From Pagrus major (lineage: Eukaryota; Chordata; Actinopteri; Spariformes; Sparidae), in contig NC_133218.1 in assembly GCF_040436345.1 (NCBI RefSeq), forward strand, positions 28,664,710-28,728,709: a DNA stretch of 64,000 bases, written 5' to 3'. The number at the start of each line of letters is the position of its first letter. The stretch's first letter is position 1. A model generated the notes under the pieces. It had not been told where the DNA came from. It ran no database searches and saw only the letters and a list, made by a program, of their open reading frames with translations. Positions 57,580 to 64,000 of this stretch are shown one piece after another. The position numbers and the translations under genes are program-made.

Positions 57580-58009
57580 TTTCAGGCTAATTAAGGCCCT
57601 TGAGGTGTAGAGGCAGCACTGGTCGACATGGTGTTCATGTCATTCCCCTCCATGCATGTATTACAGTTTGTGTATTTTAAACACTCTCTCCACACGCATT
57701 CCCAAAACAACTCTGTCTTTTTTGCCTTTAGGTATCATCCATCTCTCGTGCTCCGCTGCTCCGCTCTCTTTTCTTTTCTTTCCATCCCTCCCACTCTCCC
57801 CATCCGTCTCCCTCTTCCCTCTCTCTGTCTCTCGGCCCCATGATGAGAACTTAATAGCAGTTTAAATGTTCGTGTTTTCACCTCATGACTCCAACTTCTG
57901 AACGTTAATTACACGCCTATTTATACAGCCAAAGATAGATACTGTGTGGGACTGACTGAGTGTGTGTGTGAGCGTGTCTGTGGGCAAATATGATGTGTGT
58001 CGCACATGA

Positions 58010-58180
58010 ACCCCCTGTTAGTTACTGACTGTCTGTCTGTCTGTCAAATATCTCAAGAATCACTGAGCAGATATCCTCCAAACTTGGCAGATGTAAGGCT
58101 GGGGACCCGAGGATGTGCACTGTCGAGTGTGAGTTGTTTGGATGAGAAATCATTAAAAGAAACATTTAGCAGATCTTGAT
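58010..58180. repeat. Dispersed-repeat fragment with (CTGT)n
   Basis: A short CTGT run (58028-58043) is followed by 'ctcaagaatcactgagcag' and 'tcctccaaacttggcag', words typical of a common fish repeat. A second repeat-like stretch with 'gacttgactt' words lies at 58235-58300, with a matching 'aacttgacttgagtcac' at 58640. Confidence 0.4.
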
Positions 58181-60418
58181 CCTTCCAGTATGGCTGCCAC
58201 ACAGACACATACAGTAGCAGCCTATCGGGCAGAGATGTGGATCAAGTCATTGTGACTTGGACTCGTTTGATGACTTGCAACATGACTTGACTTAAGACAT
58301 GATGACTCGAATGGCTTGTTTGAGTTCATTTTATCTTTTCAGTTTAGTTTTTCTGTATTTGTTAGCCCGGCTCTCAGTATTTTACTGTTTAAACGTGATG
58401 GGGAGAGAATGTATTTTGATTGAAGAACAAATTAAGAAACAAACAGACGTTATAAAGTTTTGTTTGATTCCGTTTATTTCACTGAATATCGACAATTATA
58501 ATACAAATTCCTTCCTTGTTATACTTTTTGAGCAGGTTGGATAAATTAGTCAATTATATCATTATCATCATTGACAGGTACTAAAACCTTTTTTAGAGAA
58601 ACTGCAGGGAAGATTCAACTTTCTCAGGTGGGAAAAAGTAACTTGACTTGAGTCACACGTCTGCTATCAGGTGTTGTTTTTTTCTCCACGACTGTTCATC
58701 CGAGGGCAACTTCACACTTGGCAGGTGTATTGGTGAAGAGGTCAGCTCTGGAGAAATTTTATCCAGAGGTGGTTGCAGCCTGTAGGGGAAACATTTGCTG
58801 ACCATTGTTTTAGATATCAGAACTCCTTCAAAGTTGCTTGAGTTGTGTAATCCATCAGAATGAACATCAGCTTTGAAACACAACCTTCAGAGATCAGAGA
58901 GCAGGTAAAAATGCACTGATGGCCACTCACGAGGCCCGTCCTAGCCACAAAGCATCTTAACGGTTTCCTATGAACAACGAATAACAGAAAATCAAGTTTA
59001 AGTGAAAATGAACACATAAATATTGTTGGAAATGTGAAATGACAGTTCAAACAATGCCACTGTTGTTTTCCAGATCCTGCTCTTGAGTTTCATCACGTAG
59101 ATTGCATGACTGATACTTCAACAACCTCTCATGTAAACTCATTATCTCATACTTTCAGTCTTCAAATAGGTAGTTAAAAATACATATGCACTTTTTGCCA
59201 ATTCGAATTAATCTAGTCTGGATATTTTTTCACATGTTCTCGTTGTCAGGGTGGTCCTCTGAGTCCTCTGCTCACAAAAACGCTTGATAGAAATATTATT
59301 TCAGTTGTGTGTTACGTGCCTGTGGCTGAGAAGTGTCTCGTGCTCATTTAGAAATTGATTGCTTAATGATAGCAGTCAGTTTGGTGTAAGATCATCAATG
59401 ATGCTGATACTTAGTCACAGCCAATTAACGCAGCAGTGACCAAATATAGAACTCTCATTTGAGCTTATTTTCCCATCATTTGTTATTTGTGTTATGCAGT
59501 CTGTCTGAAGGCTAAAAACAATACGAATGCAAATATTCTCCTGCTGTGGAATGAAACCAAGAAAAACTCATTCGTGCTCCGCATACAAGATGGCGTTGAA
59601 ACAGTGTATTTTCATTAAATGTTTTTATTATTTTATTTAATTTTGTGGATCACGAAGCCCGCGGTATCACGCTGACCTTTAATTAGGGAATTAACAAAGA
59701 CCAGCCAGCTTCTGTCTGCATGCAACATGTGTGCAGCTGTTTAAACTCATTTATTAGCCACTGTTTTCTCATTTCTGCAGACACACGCAGGATTTATCTT
59801 TAGCCCGTCTTAAAATAAAACACTCTCAGCTGGAAAAGTTGACTTCTAACTTCCAGTCATTACATGGGATCTGATCAGATAGAGCTTTGACAAGTGAGCT
59901 CCTCTTCTGTGCTCATAAGCTAAACTTTACTCTCATGTGGAAAACAAGCGTGATCCCTTCTGACCTTTTCTGACATTACCATAACCCCATGACCATTTTA
60001 ATTACCGCAACAGATTTTTCCACCATTTCTAAATCCCTTGTTAGTGCATCTGTACGTGACTTTGTATGTACGTGTGCTTTTGTGTGTGTGTGTTTGTTTG
60101 TGTCTGTGTGTGCCCTCTACTGTAGGTGTGTATACACATGTATGTGTTTGTGTATGTATGTGTATTTAAGAAGCAGAGTTGCTCTTACAGGTGATTGGTC
60201 CTGACACTGTGGTGCCCCCTCAGATGCCTGTGGAGAACTGACCCTGGGTCCTCGGGACATCATGTCCTGGCGAGACACAAGCCTGCAATTATGCACCCTG
60301 AAGCGGAACTGCCCACTGTGTGTATGTGTGTGAGTGTGAGTAAGTGTGTGCACAAGTACAGTATGTGTTGCCAGTGTGCAAGAGAAACATCCTGACTTGG
60401 TGAGAAACTGCAACAATG

Positions 60419-60421
<3 letters not shown>

Positions 60422-60464
<43 letters not shown>

Positions 60465-60488
60465 CGTGTGCGTGTGCGTGTGTGTGTG
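60422..60488. repeat. (GT)n microsatellite, compound
   Basis: About 20 pure GT units followed by mixed CGTG/CGTGTG units. The opposite strand gives a spurious His-Thr-rich open frame. Confidence 0.95.
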
Positions 60489-63400
60489 AAGCCACTGTAA
60501 CAGAATTAGTGCTTCCTCCGGTTTTCCAGCAGTAATGACCTGGACCGCGGAGGAATTAGCTCGTGGAATGTGACAGCAAGTATTTCAAACAACCTGTTGA
60601 CACATTGTGGAGGCTTGCCTTATTTCTGAGGATGCAAATCCCCATAATGTTAATCATTAAAGCAGCTACAAGGAGCTTTCAATTTGTGTTTATTCTGTGG
60701 ACAAAAGCAGAATGAGCACCACCTCCTGATGTCTCCTGACTAGTTACGGGGTGCATGAAAGAAAGACGCAACATGTTTTTAGTACTTTTTTCTTTTTTAA
60801 ACAGCTGTTTAAAAAGGCGGTGAGGTCAAATAAAAAAAAATTGATATATCAAATAGCACATGTGCATGGATTGATATTCGCATGGACCAGCCAGAGGGAT
60901 ACTCTGCTGTGTTTGGCTGTTATGTCAAACATCAGTTGCCTCACAGTAAAACAACCAATCACATGAGCACAGAAGAAGAGTTTCTGATTTTCATTTGCTT
61001 CAACGTTTTCGGAGTTGAGATATAGTCAAATATTGGTAGGGCCATGTATATATGCAAACCTACGCCCTTGGGTTAGGTTAAAACAGGGTTGGTGTCAGGA
61101 TTAAAGTTAGGCAAGTGGTGGTAGTACACTGCAGTTCACACAAAAAAATTGACCTATACACGTGTTACACTGACCTGTTACACTGTGTGATCTAAATCCA
61201 AGTCGACAGTATCTAACGTGCTTTGGGCCATAAATGTTTTCTGCTTGTGACACAGCTTTGTTCGAATCAAGCTGCATGAAGCAGCTGTGATGACCGTTTT
61301 CATTAGAAGTCAGTTTGTGGGATTTGTTAAAAGGTTGTAAAATCCATCTTTCCCCTTGAATTGCCTAGCAACGACCTCACAAATGCCATTAAGGCAGAGT
61401 GTCTGTGGCACTACGGTTAGCGACACATGTAGACGAAGAGTTCCTGATTTTCATTTGCTCTGAATTAATATTGATGGATTAACATGGCTTAGCAACGAGC
61501 TTCCAAGAAGTCCAACAAGTAAAAACAGATTCACTGATGAGCTGAAAATAGTTCCAGATTGTGCAGCATAGCTTCAAGTTGGGGTCTCAGTTGCGAGGCT
61601 GAAGTGAAAATGGCTGTTGGTGTTATGGGAGGCCCATGCGGTGAATATCAGTGTTAGGAGGACATCTCCACATTAGCAGCAATGACCGTAAATTTTGCCA
61701 TTATTACGGTAAGCGTCTGTTGATATTATATTGCGGTCCAGGGTTAAAAATAGCTCACATAGTTTTGATTGTTGGGGCCACAAAATAGGGGAACCTAATC
61801 CTTGTTACATAACTGAATGGGGTTGTGTGTGCGGGGGGGTATGTGTCTGCCAATGTACGTGCTCATGTGAGAATGCATGTGAATGCACTTGGGCTATGCT
61901 AAAGACAAACAGAGCCATGCAGTTGCGTGACATGGTGCTGGGAAGTGGGAACAGGAGCTGGAAAATACAATTAGCGAGTGAATTGGTCAAATTTTTAGAA
62001 GGGAATGTAATCCCAAAAAATACTGCCTTATACTTCCCTGCTCTCTGTTCTGTACGTGGGCAAATAAAGTGTCTGTCACGTGCTGCATCTTCAGATTAAA
62101 TCATTGTCCACCATGCTGGAGAATATGTCAACAGGCGCTGAGATTTCAATCCGTTTCCATCGAATTTAAACTTACGAGTGATATTTTGTGAGATTTCACC
62201 AACCGGATTAATTTCATGTACTGGTCACATACAGTGGCTGGATGGTTGAAGTGTAGTGAAAGGCTCTAAATTCTCCCTCTCTGTCACAATTCTGATAAAG
62301 GTTGAAGGGATGATGCATCCTGGAACATTACTATGGCTTTCAAATTTGGACAAAAATAGGATTTGATTGATTTTGGCCCTTTTTTCTGAAGTTTTAACAC
62401 TATGGTCTGATCTACTGCAAGTTTGTAATGTGTAGTTTTGAAGAAAAAAAAACATGGCTCTCTGAGAAAAAATACAATCCTAACAAATACATTTTTTAAA
62501 ACAAAAAAAACAATTTTAAGCATCTGAACAAGATGAGTGCAGAGGAGGATGGTCTAGTGTTATACTAAAAAAGAGAGGGTCAGGAAGAGGAGATGTGAGC
62601 AGAGGAGAGCGGGTTAGAAAGTGCAGTGTTGCCACCGGCACTGACAGGAATGATGATCAAAGTAGATCCCACAAGAGAAAAAAAGTGAGTTAAAAATAGA
62701 GCAGCGTGGTTAAAAAAAGACACAGTATTCACCTTTGTCTGGTTTTGGCAACAGAGCAGAGATAATGTTCTCTATACATACAGTATGTGTGGGAGTTTAC
62801 ACTGCTGTTGGCATTTCTGTCACTTTTCTATGAGTCCTCTTCAGGTTGAACAGCTTTGATATTTACTATTGTTCTTAGTTTATAAGAAATTGGTGATATC
62901 AGCCCATTTTCACAGTGTTGATAATAAAATTAACATTACATTACATTAACTAGAAGTGTGATCGCAGTAGATTGCTGATCTCTGCCTATCTCCATAGTCA
63001 GCGTAGGATGTAGCGAGGGTGTCCCTGCAAAATAAAGTCGGGATGAACTTACCCCTTGAATCACTTCCCTTTCTTTCTTTCTGTTTTCCTCACAGCAGGC
63101 GGTGGTTATGCACCTTGATGCTGGTTGCCATTCGCCATGAAACAGAAAACTTTGTTCAGTGTAATGTGATATTTGTGCATTGGTCCGACATCATACACAA
63201 AATGAGGATCTATCTGTTGGAGGAATCTGTTGAGTAGAGATCCAGAGAATTAGAAGCCAGATGAAGCTTTGAAACCTTCACCTCCATGCTGTTAAATAAT
63301 AAATTACAATTTCACCGGGTTAATCAATCAATTATAAACCACTTTTACTCACAAAAATACGCAACTACACACTGGAACTCTACTTGGGTTCACTCAGTAG

Positions 63401-63749
63401 TATTTGGCTCTGAAATAATGTCTGTTGAAGCTCTGTTAGATTCAGGCTCATTCCCTGCTGCAGACTATAATGGAGCATCGCTGTGGACTTATATTATTGT
63501 CAGTATTCTGCAGCGACCCCTGATATCTGTACAAAAAAGTGTCCCCTGCTCTCATTAACTGCTGGAACTGCAAAGACAAAGACAAAGGTACACTAAAAAT
63601 CTTGCTCATCAGCTGTTTTGGATGCTACTGGATGAGAATTGAATGCTTTCACAGCCAACTAAAAGTGACCTGCATCTGTGACTGGAAGCCGCCTCATCGC
63701 AAAGCATCATCAGCCTTATTAGGCTCGTGTTTTTCCCTTCGACCAAAGT

Positions 63750-63942
63750 ACACACACACACACACACAGTCATGGCAATAGGACTCTCATGTTAACAACA
63801 ACAGTACATTCTGTGCGGTGTGATCTGTTAGAACAACATCGCTGCCTGATGGTCCAATTTTCTGCATCATGACTCTGTCTTTCTGTTTGCCCGCTGTGCG
63901 TGAGAACAAAAAGTGTTTTTCTAAATGAATTGCATTGCCGTT

Positions 63943-63968
<26 letters not shown>
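63750..63968. repeat. Two (CA)n microsatellites
   Basis: Pure CA tracts at 63750-63768 and 63943-63968, with no other feature between them. Confidence 0.85.
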
Positions 63969-63974
<6 letters not shown>

Positions 63975-64000
63975 ATACTGTACCAAACCGTAACTCATGT

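Larger units (their letters stand above)
58660..64000. other. Upstream flank of kcnk2, no gene seen
   Basis: I find no exon, RNA gene or recognisable protein match on either strand here. It is AT-rich, with microsatellites at 60422-60488, 63750-63768 and 63943-63968. An alternative kcnk2 first exon could lie here, as mammals use several, but none could be identified. Confidence 0.45.

Noticed and set aside
60117..60495. His/Thr-rich minus-strand frames
   Set aside because: They are translations of (CA)n microsatellite sequence.

Overview
The window is nuclear DNA from a ray-finned fish, most likely a teleost. It contains intron-bearing vertebrate genes with GT-AG introns, long CA/GT microsatellites, CpG-rich promoters and many short transposable elements of fish type. 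Three protein-coding genes could be rebuilt exon by exon, with every splice junction in frame: smyd2 (+, coding 1616-11269, 12 exons, 435 aa), cenpf (+, coding 16058-33151, 37 coding exons plus one upstream non-coding exon, 2802 aa) and kcnk2/TREK-1 (-, coding 54947-43315, 418 aa). Family assignments come from remembered protein families; no database search was run.

Layout: 1-1440 is repeat-rich DNA upstream of smyd2. At 1440-1615 lies the smyd2 promoter, with a consensus CTCF-type site. smyd2 is followed by a 3' region that may reach the AATAAA at 14196. A compact cell-cycle-type promoter (CCAAT, CRE, CCAAT, CHR) at 15022-15112 precedes cenpf. From 33.2 to 43.3 kb is a roughly 10 kb tail-to-tail interval between cenpf and kcnk2 in which I see no gene. 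kcnk2 then runs leftward from a CpG-rich first exon near 55 kb, and 55.4-64 kb is its repeat-rich upstream flank.

The genes share no pathway: a lysine methyltransferase, a kinetochore/nuclear-matrix coiled-coil protein and a mechano-, lipid- and pH-gated K+ leak channel. They are neighbours by conserved synteny (human 1q32-q41 carries SMYD2, PTPN14, CENPF, KCNK2). Here PTPN14 is missing from between smyd2 and cenpf, and kcnk2 is inverted relative to cenpf.

Most notable: an AT-AC (U12-type) intron in smyd2; a kcnk2 start codon that exists only after splicing (A|TG), preceded by a 140-codon upstream ORF; an unusually intron-rich cenpf with exact 42-residue repeats and a retained CAAX tail; a hAT element with perfect 17-bp ends and an 8-bp target duplication in a cenpf intron; and several small inverted-repeat elements ending in TTTAAAGG. 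I found no evidence of a previously undescribed gene system.
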